Position numbers and translations under genes: made by a program. Below, one piece after another: positions 44,580 to 52,588 of a stretch of 64,000 nucleotides of DNA (its first letter is position 1; each line of letters begins with the position of its first letter). This DNA is from Corynebacterium comes (GTDB taxonomy: Bacteria > Actinomycetota > Actinomycetes > Mycobacteriales > Mycobacteriaceae): NCBI RefSeq assembly GCF_009734405.1, contig NZ_CP046453.1, forward strand, positions 248,001 to 312,000, read 5' to 3'. The notes beneath the pieces are model-generated. The model did no database searches. It had not been told where the DNA came from and worked only from the letters and a program-made list of their open reading frames with translations.

Positions 44580-45263
44580 CTAGCGGGCGCGTTTGGCCAG
44601 GGACTCGGTGTCCACGATGAGGACGGACTTGCCCTCGAGGCGGATCCAGCCACGGTGGGCGAAGGTGGCCAGGGCCTTGTTCACGGTCTCGCGGGAGGCG
44701 CCCACAAGCTGGGCGATCTCTTCCTGGGTGAGGTCGTGGTGGACGCGCAGGGCGCCCCCCTCCTGGGAACCGAAGCGGTTGGCCAGCTGGAGGAGCGTTT
44801 TGGCCACGCGGCCGGGAACGTCGGTGAAGATGAGGTCGGCCAGGGAGGCGTTGGTGCGGCGCAGGCGGCGGGCCAGAACGCGCAGGAGCTGCTGGGCGAT
44901 CTCCGGGTGATCAGAGACCCACTGCTTGAGCATCTCCGAGGTCATGGTCGCTGCCTGGACCTCGGTGACACACACTGCGGAGGAGGTTCGGGGGCCCGGG
45001 TCGAAGATGGACAGTTCGCCGAACATGTCGGACGGGCCCATGACGGTGAGCAGGTTCTCGCGGCCGTCGGATGCATGACGGGCCAGCTTCACCTTGCCGG
45101 CGGTGATGATGTAGAGGCGATCGCCGGGTTCACCTTCCTCGAAGATGGTCGTTCCCCGGGGGTATCGGACGGTCTCCATGTCATGGATCAGGTTGGCCAC
45201 GGCCACCGGATCCACGCCCTGGAAGATTCCGGCGCGTGACAGGATCTCCTGTACACCTTCCAC
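44580..45263 (-). CDS. glxR: cAMP-responsive global regulator GlxR
   Basis: A 227-residue Crp/Fnr-family activator-repressor. The cyclic-nucleotide domain (about 15-120) has [17 protein letters not shown], the phosphate-binding cassette. The winged helix (about 165-220) has [24 protein letters not shown]. The sequence matches C. glutamicum GlxR in length and almost residue for residue from memory. I start at GTG 45263 (GAGGAG six bases upstream), which gives exactly 227 residues; ATG 45281 lacks a binding site. GlxR binds TGTGA-N6-TCACA operators and controls central metabolism and respiration. Its leader is long (about 190 bases to the next feature). Confidence 0.94.
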   Translation of the reverse strand: MEGVQEILSRAGIFQGVDPVAVANLIHDMETVRYPRGTTIFEEGEPGDRLYIITAGKVKLARHASDGRENLLTVMGPSDMFGELSIFDPGPRTSSAVCVTEVQAATMTSEMLKQWVSDHPEIAQQLLRVLARRLRRTNASLADLIFTDVPGRVAKTLLQLANRFGSQEGGALRVHHDLTQEEIAQLVGASRETVNKALATFAHRGWIRLEGKSVLIVDTESLAKRAR

Positions 45264-45459
45264 TTGTCGCTCCTCTGTCATTTTTCGGTATGCGTAGACA
45301 GCGCGCCGGGAGAACCTTCAATGATGCATGTGGCCCCTTTTGGGGGCACGGCTGTGACTTCCGGCGCAGTGTGTTTTCCACCACCCTACCGTGTAATCGA
45401 TCACTGGTAGGTAGGGGGAGGGAAATTTGTCACATTACCAGGTTCATCACACTCAATGT

Positions 45460-45570
45460 CTAATTGGTTGACTCGTCACTGGTGTACGGGGCCACGGAGT
45501 CGAGCTTGTCCACCTGCAGGCCGCATGATGTCAGGACGAGTGGAGCGGCGACGAGGAGAACGCCAGTCAT
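45460..45570 (-). CDS. 36-residue predicted lipoprotein
   Basis: A tiny reading frame starting ATG 45570 with GAGGG six bases upstream. The product is a signal peptide ([16 protein letters not shown], lipobox Cys16) followed by a 20-residue polar mature part, [20 protein letters not shown]. The lipobox LTSC is convincing even though the gene is short. It is divergent from nth and on the same strand as glxR, 197 bases upstream of it. The role is unknown. Confidence 0.6.
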   Translation of the reverse strand: MTGVLLVAAPLVLTSCGLQVDKLDSVAPYTSDESTN

Positions 45571-45602
45571 GTCCGGCCCTCGTCGTGGCTAAACTGTCAA
45601 TT

Positions 45603-46304
45603 ATGCCGGTCACGTCTTCGCTTCCCCACTCTGCCGCCCGAGGTACCGAGACGGACCTGGGGCGTACCCGACGGGCCCGCCGTATCAACCGAAAGCTGGC
45701 CGAGGTTCACCCGGACGCGCACTGCGAACTCGACTATACAAATCCGCTGGAATTGACGGTCGCGACGGTCCTGTCGGCCCAGACCACGGACGTCCGCGTC
45801 AATCAGGTCACGCCGGAACTGTTCCGCCGTTTCCCCACGGCAGCCGATTACGCGGCAGCCAAAAGTGCGGACATCGAGGAGATCATCCGTCCGACCGGCT
45901 TTTTCCGGGCGAAGGCGCGCCATCTCATCGGGTTGGGGGAGGCCCTGGTCGCGCGTTTCGATGGCCAGGTGCCCCGCGCCATCGAAGACCTGGTGACGCT
46001 GCCGGGAGTTGGGCGCAAGACCGCACTCGTGGTGCGTGGCAACGCATTCGGGCTGCCGGGCCTGGCGGTGGACACCCACGTCACCAGGCTGGCGAACCGT
46101 CTCATGCTCACCGGGGAAGCTGATCCCCTCCGGATTGAGCAGGCGTTGTGCGCACAGATCGAGAAGAAGGAATGGACGATGTTCTCCCACCGGCTCATCT
46201 TCCACGGGCGCCGGGTCTGCCATGCCAGACGCCCGGAGTGTGACGCATGCGCCATCGCGAAGGACTGTCCCTCCTACAACCCTGCCCCTGGAGCGTGGTC
46301 ATGA
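45603..46304 (+). CDS. nth: Endonuclease III
   Basis: A 233-residue DNA glycosylase/AP lyase for oxidised pyrimidines. The helix-hairpin-helix [15 protein letters not shown] carries the catalytic Lys, AVDTHVTRL the catalytic Asp, and the C-terminal C-x6-C-x2-C-x5-C ([17 protein letters not shown]) holds a [4Fe-4S] cluster. ATG 45603 has a -10-like TAAACT (45590-45595) seven bases upstream, so it is likely leaderless; the frame is open further upstream. The stop overlaps the next gene in ATGA. Confidence 0.92.
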   Translation: MPVTSSLPHSAARGTETDLGRTRRARRINRKLAEVHPDAHCELDYTNPLELTVATVLSAQTTDVRVNQVTPELFRRFPTAADYAAAKSADIEEIIRPTGFFRAKARHLIGLGEALVARFDGQVPRAIEDLVTLPGVGRKTALVVRGNAFGLPGLAVDTHVTRLANRLMLTGEADPLRIEQALCAQIEKKEWTMFSHRLIFHGRRVCHARRPECDACAIAKDCPSYNPAPGAWS

Positions 46305-46891
46305 ATCGGCAGAGCGCCTGGACGATCGTCATCGGCATCATCCTCACCCTCGCGGTCTTCGCGGCGGCCTTCGCCATGCTGCGCACCGTGAATGGGCCGG
46401 CCGGGGGTCCCCAGGCGGCGGACACGGCTGCGGTGACCACGGGGGCGTCGCAAAGCAACGTCGTGGACCGGCCGGACTGTCCCTCCACCGGGGCGGGCGG
46501 CGTCGAGCTGGACTGCCTGGGCGGTGACAACGGAAAGGCGCCGGCGGAAGGCGTCACCGTGGTCAATGTATGGGCATGGTGGTGTGGGCCGTGCCGGGAT
46601 GAGTTGCCGTTCTTCGATGAATTCGCCGCCGCCCACCCGGAATACACTGTCGTGGGCGTGCATGCCGATGCGAACCCGGGCAACGGCGCGGCGATGCTCG
46701 AGGAACTGGGCATCGATCTCGCCAGCTACCAGGACGTCGACAACACATTCGCCGGTACCCTGGGTCTACCCGGTGTCATCCCCATCACGGTGGTGTTCGA
46801 AGGCACCGAACAGGTGGCGATGTTCCCGAAGTCATTTGAATCGACCCGGGAGCTGACGGACGCCGTCGCGGAAGCAGTGGAGGGCACATGA
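46301..46891 (+). CDS. Membrane-anchored thioredoxin-like protein, TlpA type
   Basis: A 196-residue protein with an N-terminal membrane anchor (about 8-28) and an extracytoplasmic thioredoxin fold. The redox motif is CGPC in [27 protein letters not shown] contains the cis-proline. Two further cysteines in [14 protein letters not shown] may form a structural disulphide. It is in an operon with nth, a CoA pyrophosphatase and marP (overlaps of four bases), as in other actinobacteria. Confidence 0.9.
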   Translation: MNRQSAWTIVIGIILTLAVFAAAFAMLRTVNGPAGGPQAADTAAVTTGASQSNVVDRPDCPSTGAGGVELDCLGGDNGKAPAEGVTVVNVWAWWCGPCRDELPFFDEFAAAHPEYTVVGVHADANPGNGAAMLEELGIDLASYQDVDNTFAGTLGLPGVIPITVVFEGTEQVAMFPKSFESTRELTDAVAEAVEGT

Positions 46892-47667
46892 GGATGGATG
46901 TCGAGCCGGATCAGCCCGGCACCAACACGGAACTCAATCCCGAGCGGGCGCCCCGATGGATGCGGCGGCTGGTGTCGGAGGTGACCGCCGCCCATTCGCA
47001 TCCCGACATCCGGGGCGTTGACGCGTGCATGACCAACCGCGAAGCCCCCGACCGCTCGGCCGCCGTCCTGATGCTCTTCTCGGGTGACGACCACTTCGGG
47101 GCCTACCCGCCAGGAAACGCTGCAGTGCTGCTGACCCACAGGTCGCCGTCGATGCGCTCCCACTCCGGACAGATCGCCTTCCCCGGTGGCCGTGTCGACG
47201 CCACGGACCTCAACCCTGTCGACGCCGCACTGCGGGAGGCATGGGAGGAGACCGGCCTGGACCGCTCCACCGTCACGCCCGTCGCGGAAATGGAACCCGT
47301 CCACATCCGGGCCTCCGGATACCCCGTCCACCCGGTGCTCGGCCACTGGCACACCCCCGGTGAGGTCGGCGTGGCCAGCCCCGCCGAAGCCGACGACGTC
47401 TTCCCCGCCTACGTCTCCGACCTGGTCGACCCCCGGAACCGACTCATGGTCGGGTGGGCAGGGTGGAAGGGGCCCGCATTCACCATCAACGACTACCTCG
47501 TGTGGGGATTCACCGCAGGCCTGCTGTCCGCGATGCTGCACCAGGCCGGCTGGGAACGGCCCTGGGACCGGCAGACCACCCTGGACCTGCAGGACACGCT
47601 GGCGAAGTCGCGTAACAATGAACCTCGCTATTCAGATCCGGGCAACCGGGTAAGATTCCTCCGGTAA
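46888..47667 (+). CDS. NUDIX CoA pyrophosphatase
   Basis: A 259-residue NUDIX hydrolase. The CoA-specific upstream block LLTHRSPSMRSHSGQIAFPGG is followed by the NUDIX helix ALREAWEETGL. Such enzymes cleave CoA and its oxidised forms to phosphopantetheine and 3',5'-ADP. ATG 46888 overlaps the thioredoxin gene stop. The C-terminal 40 residues are variable. Confidence 0.88.
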   Translation: MRMDVEPDQPGTNTELNPERAPRWMRRLVSEVTAAHSHPDIRGVDACMTNREAPDRSAAVLMLFSGDDHFGAYPPGNAAVLLTHRSPSMRSHSGQIAFPGGRVDATDLNPVDAALREAWEETGLDRSTVTPVAEMEPVHIRASGYPVHPVLGHWHTPGEVGVASPAEADDVFPAYVSDLVDPRNRLMVGWAGWKGPAFTINDYLVWGFTAGLLSAMLHQAGWERPWDRQTTLDLQDTLAKSRNNEPRYSDPGNRVRFLR

Positions 47668-47719
47668 TCACCGGAGAGACTTCTCCGGCACGCACACTGG
47701 ACAGGAACACCACAAACTC

Positions 47720-48913
47720 GTGACCTCCGCCCTCATCGTCGACGGCCTGATCGTCCTGGCTGTATTCCTGGCGATCGTCGCCGGTTGGCGCCAGGGCGCG
47801 TTCACATCCGTGCTCTCCACGGTCGGTGTGGTCGCGGGACTGATCATCGGCGCAGCCCTCGCCCCACCGGTCATGCAGCTGACGGATTCCGTTGCCCTGC
47901 GTTTCCTCCTCGGCCTGGGCACGATCATCCTGCTCGTCGGCCTGGGCAACCTGGTCGGCGGCATACTGGGCTCCTCGCTCCGGGACCGGATGCGGATGCG
48001 TGCCTCGCAGACCATCGACTCCGCCATCGGGTCCGTCTTCACTGCGGCGGCCACCCTCATCGTGGTGTGGCTGATCTCGATCCCCCTGGCCACCGGCCTG
48101 GCAGGCCCGGTCAGTCAAGGCATCCGCAACTCCGAGGTCCTGGGTTTCGTGGACCGCAACACCCCGCCGGGGCTGGAGCAGCTGCCGGCCCGCATCACGG
48201 TGCTTCTCAACGACTCCGGTCTTCCGCCGCTGTTCTCCCCCTTCGACGAACCCCCCGCGCGGGAGGTTGCCGCACCGAACATCCAGATCGACGACTACGC
48301 CCTGGTCGAGGAGGTGCGGCCTTCCGTCATCCACATCCAGGGCGACTCCAACGAGTGCAGCCGCCGACTCATGGGCTCCGGTTTCGTCACAGCGCCCGAC
48401 TACGTGGTCACCAATGCCCACGTCGTCGCCGGCACCCAGGCAGTCCGCCTGGACACCGTCCTGGGAGTCCGCGACGCCGAGGTGGTCTACTACAACCCTG
48501 GCGTCGACCTCGCGGTCCTTCACGCCCCTGACCTCGGGTTGCCCGTTCTGCCCTGGGCAGACACCCCGGCGACGTCGGGGGACGACGCCGTCGTCATGGG
48601 TTTCCCCGAATCCGGTCCCTTCGAGGCGGCCCCCGCCCGCATCCGTGACAAGCTGCTCATCGCCGGTCCGGACATCTATGCCTCCGGCCGGGTGGAGCGC
48701 GAAGCCTACACCGTCCGGGGAACCATTCGTCAGGGTAATTCCGGCGGCCCGCTGCTGGACGCTGAGGGGCGCGTCCTAGGGGTGGTCTTCGGTGCGAGCG
48801 TCGACCAGACCGACACCGGTTACGTGGTCACCGCAGGGGAGGCCCAGAGCCAGATCGGTGACGTCACCGGACTGGTCGACGCCGTGGACACACAGGGCTG
48901 CGTGGCCAGCTAG
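47720..48913 (+). CDS. marP: Membrane serine protease MarP
   Basis: A 397-residue periplasmic chymotrypsin-like protease with four N-terminal membrane helices (about 5-130, CvpA-like). The triad is His234 (TNAHVV), Asp263 (PGVDLAVL) and Ser341 (RQGNSGGPLL), matching M. tuberculosis MarP (H235, D264, S343). Cys213 (NECSRR) and Cys395 (TQGCVAS) probably form the regulatory disulphide. MarP protects cells in acid and oxidative stress by cleaving RipA in mycobacteria. The start is GTG 47720. It ends the nth-thioredoxin-NUDIX-marP group. Confidence 0.93.
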   Translation: MTSALIVDGLIVLAVFLAIVAGWRQGAFTSVLSTVGVVAGLIIGAALAPPVMQLTDSVALRFLLGLGTIILLVGLGNLVGGILGSSLRDRMRMRASQTIDSAIGSVFTAAATLIVVWLISIPLATGLAGPVSQGIRNSEVLGFVDRNTPPGLEQLPARITVLLNDSGLPPLFSPFDEPPAREVAAPNIQIDDYALVEEVRPSVIHIQGDSNECSRRLMGSGFVTAPDYVVTNAHVVAGTQAVRLDTVLGVRDAEVVYYNPGVDLAVLHAPDLGLPVLPWADTPATSGDDAVVMGFPESGPFEAAPARIRDKLLIAGPDIYASGRVEREAYTVRGTIRQGNSGGPLLDAEGRVLGVVFGASVDQTDTGYVVTAGEAQSQIGDVTGLVDAVDTQGCVAS

Positions 48914-48936
48914 CACTTCTGACCGGACCGGGGCCG

Positions 48937-49863
48937 CTACCGGAGCCGTGCGGCGAAGTCAGCGACGACGTCGACGAAACCGGTCGGGTTCTCCAGCTGC
49001 GGCAGATTCCTGGTCTTCCGCACATGGGTGACCTCGACCGGGCCGACGACGCGGGCGCGGGACCGTCGGGCCAGATGCCGCCACTGCCGCTGCGGAGGCT
49101 GGATCAGCAGCGTCGGGGCCTGAACCTGTGCGTGCAGCCAACGTGCCGACACCGCGGCGGTGAGCAGACGGTTCGTGCGCAGGATAGCCTGCTGGGCGTT
49201 GCCGATCTGTGCTGAGGTCAGACGCAGTTGAAGCGCCTGTTCGAAGGCGGGGCTACGGCCGAATTCACTCGTGGTGTTGAGTCTGAGCTGACGCCGGTAG
49301 GCGGGTGCCACGAGCCCCGGAAACAGCCGCAGGAAGGCCAGCGGGAGGCGTGAGAGCAGCGCCCGGGCGCCCAGCCACGGGAAGTTCCAGGGGCGGGCCG
49401 CGATCGCACGGCGCAGGTCCACCGGGTGGGCGGAGCTGACCGAGACCAGGCCGGCGACGAACTCGGGGTACTTGGTGGCCAGGGCCCAGGCGACGGTGCC
49501 TCCCGTGTCGGAGCCGACCACCACGGCGGAGTCATGCCCCAGGGACCGGATGAGGCCGGCGATGTCTCCTGCGGCGGTGCGCAGATCGCCACCGGCGGTG
49601 GCCGGCGGCTTGTCGCTCATGCCGTAACCGCGGGCGTCGACAGCTGCGACGTACAGCCCCCTGGCAGCGAGCGGGGCGATGACATCCCGGAAGTCGAACC
49701 AACCGGAGAAGGCGCCGTGCAGCAGCACCACCAGCGGATCTCCCGGATCGCCTGCCACGGCCGCATGGAGCCGCACACCGCGGGTATGGACCAGCTCGTG
49801 GGTGAACGGTCCCTCCAGCTCCACCACGGAGGGTGACAGTGCGGGGCGGTGGAGCTTGAACAC
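48937..49863 (-). CDS. Epoxide-hydrolase-like alpha/beta protein, catalytic His replaced
   Basis: A 308-residue alpha/beta-hydrolase fold protein. The HG oxyanion region (VVLLHGAFSGWFDFRDV) and the nucleophile elbow VVVGSDTGGTVAW with Asp119 (not Ser) are those of epoxide hydrolases and dehalogenases. The catalytic base region, normally GHxxQxExP, reads TRNLPQLENP, with Asn286 in the His place, and no acid is visible after the sixth strand (TLLIQPPQRQ). The protein may be inactive or use another residue. It is convergent with marP and 98 bases upstream of the holin-like gene's end. Confidence 0.8.
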   Translation of the reverse strand: MFKLHRPALSPSVVELEGPFTHELVHTRGVRLHAAVAGDPGDPLVVLLHGAFSGWFDFRDVIAPLAARGLYVAAVDARGYGMSDKPPATAGGDLRTAAGDIAGLIRSLGHDSAVVVGSDTGGTVAWALATKYPEFVAGLVSVSSAHPVDLRRAIAARPWNFPWLGARALLSRLPLAFLRLFPGLVAPAYRRQLRLNTTSEFGRSPAFEQALQLRLTSAQIGNAQQAILRTNRLLTAAVSARWLHAQVQAPTLLIQPPQRQWRHLARRSRARVVGPVEVTHVRKTRNLPQLENPTGFVDVVADFAARLR

Positions 49864-49903
49864 GAAGGGTGATTCCTTTCAACGGCCTGTCATCGCGGGA
49901 ACG

Positions 49904-49945
49904 AAAACCGCCCGGCCGCTGCCGGGTGCGGGAGCGGTCGGGCGG
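49904..49945 (-). terminator. Terminator of the holin-X-like gene
   Basis: On the minus strand CCGCCCGACCGCT pairs with AGCGGCCGGGCGG (one mismatch) and TTTT follows. Confidence 0.75.
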
Positions 49946-49961
49946 AATGTACGGGGGTAGG

Positions 49962-50465
49962 TCAGCTGTACATGCCTCGGTTGCGGCCCTCGAGTCGCTT
50001 CGTGGCCTGGCCCGGAACCAGGTTCTTCAGCTCGTTGACGGACTCAATCGTGCGCTTCGGTGCACCCATCTTCTTCACCTTGCGCCAGCCGAACAAGGCG
50101 AGCAGTGCGGCAGCCAGGATCATCACCAGGAAGACGATCAGGAACGCAGCCCACCGCTCCAGCCACATGCTCAGCAGCTCAGCGACAAAGAAGAAGAAGA
50201 AGAAGGAGGAGTAGAGGGCGATGACGCCGGCGACACCGAACAAACCGCCACCGATGGCACCCTTCTTCGCTTCACCAGCGAGTTCGGTCTTGGCCAGCTC
50301 GACCTCCGCACGGAAAAGGCTGGACATCTGGGCCGTGGCGTTGGAGACGAGATCGCCGATGGATCCTTCACCCTGGCGGGTACTGTCGACGTCGCTGAGC
50401 GGGATCGAGCTGACCCGCGGAGTGAAATCCTTCGGTCCGTCAGTGAAAAGTCCGTTGTTGCTCAC
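49962..50465 (-). CDS. Holin-X/phage-holin-3_6-like membrane protein
   Basis: A 167-residue protein with the actinobacterial holin-superfamily III (DUF1469-like) layout. A cytosolic helix rich in AQMSSLFRAEVELAKTEL precedes two membrane helices (about 88-105 and 115-140) and a basic tail. The first membrane helix begins with six consecutive Phe (SSFFFFFFVAE) encoded by a TTC repeat (plus-strand GAA units near 50187-50208). The family name does not imply a phage origin; members are chromosomal and of unknown function. The start is GTG 50465 with GGAAGG seven bases upstream; the open frame extends far beyond. Confidence 0.8.
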   Translation of the reverse strand: MSNNGLFTDGPKDFTPRVSSIPLSDVDSTRQGEGSIGDLVSNATAQMSSLFRAEVELAKTELAGEAKKGAIGGGLFGVAGVIALYSSFFFFFFVAELLSMWLERWAAFLIVFLVMILAAALLALFGWRKVKKMGAPKRTIESVNELKNLVPGQATKRLEGRNRGMYS

Positions 50466-50559
50466 GATGTGCCTTCCTGATGCGGTGTCATGCGTTGTTG
50501 ACCATGGTGCCACGGATTCACTGTGAATGCGCGTCCCTTGCAGCGCTATCGTAGTGGAT

Positions 50560-51258
50560 ATGTCTGCGGTTGACCCCCTGCAACCCCTCCGTGAGCTAGG
50601 CGATGTGGCGGTACTCGCCGCCGAGGCGGTGTCCGCCATCGCGGCGGTGCACCGCCGACCCGTGTCCCTGCGGCGTGCCGATCTCACCGGGTCGGAATCC
50701 GTGCTGCGTGGTGCCCGCACCTCGGCGCTCATCGACGATCCTTCGGCCCGTGACCATGAAGTACCGGAGGGGGTCCTGGGGGCGTCGATGAGCGTGTCCA
50801 GCATGCTCGCGCCGGGGTCCCTCCAGTCCTCGGCCCGCGTGTTCAGCCGAGCGCCGCTGCAGGTGCTGGCCCGCATGTCGGTGCTGGCCGGTGGCGACGG
50901 CCATCCGGAAGGGGAGGGCGCGCCGGAGCGGCTGCAGCGTCTGGCCGTGCTGATCAACCGGGGGGCGGACGATGTGCTGCTGCCCCAGGTCGTGCACGCG
51001 GAACTGCTGGCTCACAGACTGTTCGGCGAGCGGTCCGGCCTCATCGCCCGGGCGGCGGCCCGGCTGACCGCCGTGACGACAGGCCTGGATCCGCGTGGTC
51101 TGGCAGTCCCCGAACCTCACCTTCTGCGCCACCGCGAGGAGTACTCCGCGGCCGCGCGGGCATGGACGCAGGGTAGCGCCGTCGAGTTCCTCGAGCTGTG
51201 CCTGCGGTCCTGGATCTCGGGTGCACAGGAGGCGGAGGACATCGCCCGGGCGTTCTAG
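50560..51258 (+). CDS. Fic-like conserved actinobacterial protein (Rv3662c-type)
   Basis: A 232-residue protein found next to the HAD phosphatase and tad genes in actinobacteria (compare Rv3662c beside Rv3661). The C-terminal half looks like a degenerate Fic fold: VVHAELLAHRLFGERSGLIARAAARLT, where the HPFxxGNGR core is replaced by HRLFGERSGLIAR (His152). The usual AMP-transfer residues are therefore missing. Function is unknown. ATG 50560 sits 7 bases after TATCGT, a likely -10, so the message is probably leaderless. Confidence 0.65.
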   Translation: MSAVDPLQPLRELGDVAVLAAEAVSAIAAVHRRPVSLRRADLTGSESVLRGARTSALIDDPSARDHEVPEGVLGASMSVSSMLAPGSLQSSARVFSRAPLQVLARMSVLAGGDGHPEGEGAPERLQRLAVLINRGADDVLLPQVVHAELLAHRLFGERSGLIARAAARLTAVTTGLDPRGLAVPEPHLLRHREEYSAAARAWTQGSAVEFLELCLRSWISGAQEAEDIARAF

Positions 51259-51272
51259 TGAACCGGGCAGCG

Positions 51273-52109
51273 TCAGGCGGAACCGCGGCGGCCGCGCTGG
51301 GCCCACCAGATGCCGCCGGCTGCAGCCGCAGTGATGACGGCGACGACGCTCGCGCCGATGCTCACCTCACGGGGAGAGGGCATCTGGAACAGGGGTACGG
51401 GGTGGCGGAAGGTGCGGATCTCCCAGCCGTTCTCCAGCGCGGCCTTCTTCATGGCGCGGTCGGGGTTCACTGCCACAGGGTTGCCCACGGCCTCCAGCAT
51501 CGGGATGTCCGTGGCGGAATCCGAGTAGGCGTAGCTGGCCGAGAGGTCGTAGTGGTTCTCCACGGCAAGGTCGGCGATGGCCTGCGCCTTTGCCGCGCCC
51601 TTGCAGTAGAAGAGGATCTCGCCGGTGAAGTGCCCGTCGGCGACCTCGAGTTCGGTGGCCACGACCTGGTTGATGCCCAGTTCCTCCGCGATGAGGTCCA
51701 CCAGGTGCGAGGCGGAGGCGGAGATGATGATCACGTCGTGGCCGGCGTTACGGTGGAAGGCGATGAGCTCCCGCGCCTCCGCGTAGATGGCGGGGGTGAC
51801 CACGTTGTGCATGGTTTCTGAGGCGATCTCCCGCACCTGCTGCACGGACCAGCCGGCGACCAGCGCGGCGAGTTGGTCGCGGGTGGCGTCCATCTGCTCA
51901 CTTGACTGGCCGGCGATCATGTACGTGGCCTTCGCCAGGGACATCTGCAGTGCCTCGGAGGTGGTGATGAGTCCGTTGTGCATGAACTCCCGGCCGAAGG
52001 CGAAGGCGGAGGATGTGGCGATGATCGTCTTGTCCAGGTCGAAGAAGGCCGCCACGCGCTGTGAATTCTGCGTGGTGGCCGGCTGGTTCGCCGTAGACCC
52101 GGTCATCAT
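51273..52109 (-). CDS. HAD-IB hydrolase (SerB-like, Rv3661-type)
   Basis: A 278-residue haloacid-dehalogenase phosphatase. Motif I is FFDLDKTII, motif II is in IIISASASHLV, motif III is KGAAKAQAI and motif IV is SDSATDIPML. A C-terminal membrane helix (about 250-270, VSIGASVVAVITAAAAGGIWW) anchors it. Members are named after SerB or a differentiation inhibitor; the substrate is unknown. I start at ATG 52109 because TAGACT (52123-52118) lies eight bases upstream (leaderless); the open frame reaches 52520 but that part is intergenic RNA. The 480-base gap to the next gene holds the 6C RNA. Confidence 0.85.
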   Translation of the reverse strand: MMTGSTANQPATTQNSQRVAAFFDLDKTIIATSSAFAFGREFMHNGLITTSEALQMSLAKATYMIAGQSSEQMDATRDQLAALVAGWSVQQVREIASETMHNVVTPAIYAEARELIAFHRNAGHDVIIISASASHLVDLIAEELGINQVVATELEVADGHFTGEILFYCKGAAKAQAIADLAVENHYDLSASYAYSDSATDIPMLEAVGNPVAVNPDRAMKKAALENGWEIRTFRHPVPLFQMPSPREVSIGASVVAVITAAAAGGIWWAQRGRRGSA

Positions 52110-52317
52110 GTTGAGAAAGTCTAGACTCCCTACCTGTGAAACGTAAGGGGTGATTGTTTCGGTAGTGGCCAATGTGACACGAGCGGTCTTAGTGTGGTCA
52201 TTTCTGGACATGCACGTGCCGCTCGAATGGTTATTCGAGAAAAGTCGCCGGACGGTATTGTCATGGATAGGTATTTGTGCCATAATTCCCCTTGCAAGGC
52301 CCCGATATACTGTGTGG

Positions 52318-52400
52318 CCTGCCCCGGCAATCCCCCCCGATGCCGGGTTACTGACGGCCCGCGCACACCCCCCCGAGGCGCGGGCCGTCCCTAAATTTCC
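52318..52400 (+). ncRNA. 6C small RNA
   Basis: Two hairpins each carry a run of seven C in the loop, the hallmark of the 6C RNA family. Hairpin 1: CCCGGCA (52323-52329)/TGCCGGG (52341-52347) with loop C7 at 52332-52338. Hairpin 2: GACGGCCCGCGC (52353-52364)/GCGCGGGCCGTC (52378-52389) with C7 at 52368-52374. TATACT (52306-52311) is a good -10. The position beside the HAD gene and ssd/tadZ is that of C. glutamicum 6C RNA and M. tuberculosis B11. In C. glutamicum it is tied to the SOS response; C-rich loops probably pair with G-rich ribosome-binding sites. Ends are estimates. Confidence 0.88.
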
Positions 52401-52588
52401 GTCCATCTGAGACGGCCTCGGCCGGGAACTCCGGCCACACACAGTGTCCCCCACCTGTGGGGGGAACGCCAGCGGTGTAGCCGAGTTGTCCACAGATGTG
52501 TGATGAGCCGTCAACAACATTGCGGGTTGTCCACAGGCAGTTGGCCAGACTCTTGTTCCGCCGGGGTGGTCCCGGCGATGGTGAGGCC

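Noticed and set aside
45356-45440. A standard GlxR operator upstream of glxR
   Set aside because: Sequences such as TGTCACATT and AGTGATCGATTACAC are only partial matches to TGTGA-N6-TCACA; I could not support a site.
49962-50465. Phage remnant
   Set aside because: The holin-like protein belongs to a chromosomal actinobacterial family, and no other phage gene, integrase or att repeat is nearby.
52110-52588. Open frames in the 480-base gap before the ssd/tadZ gene
   Set aside because: They overlap the 6C RNA and its terminator, have no ribosome-binding sites and give compositionally random products.
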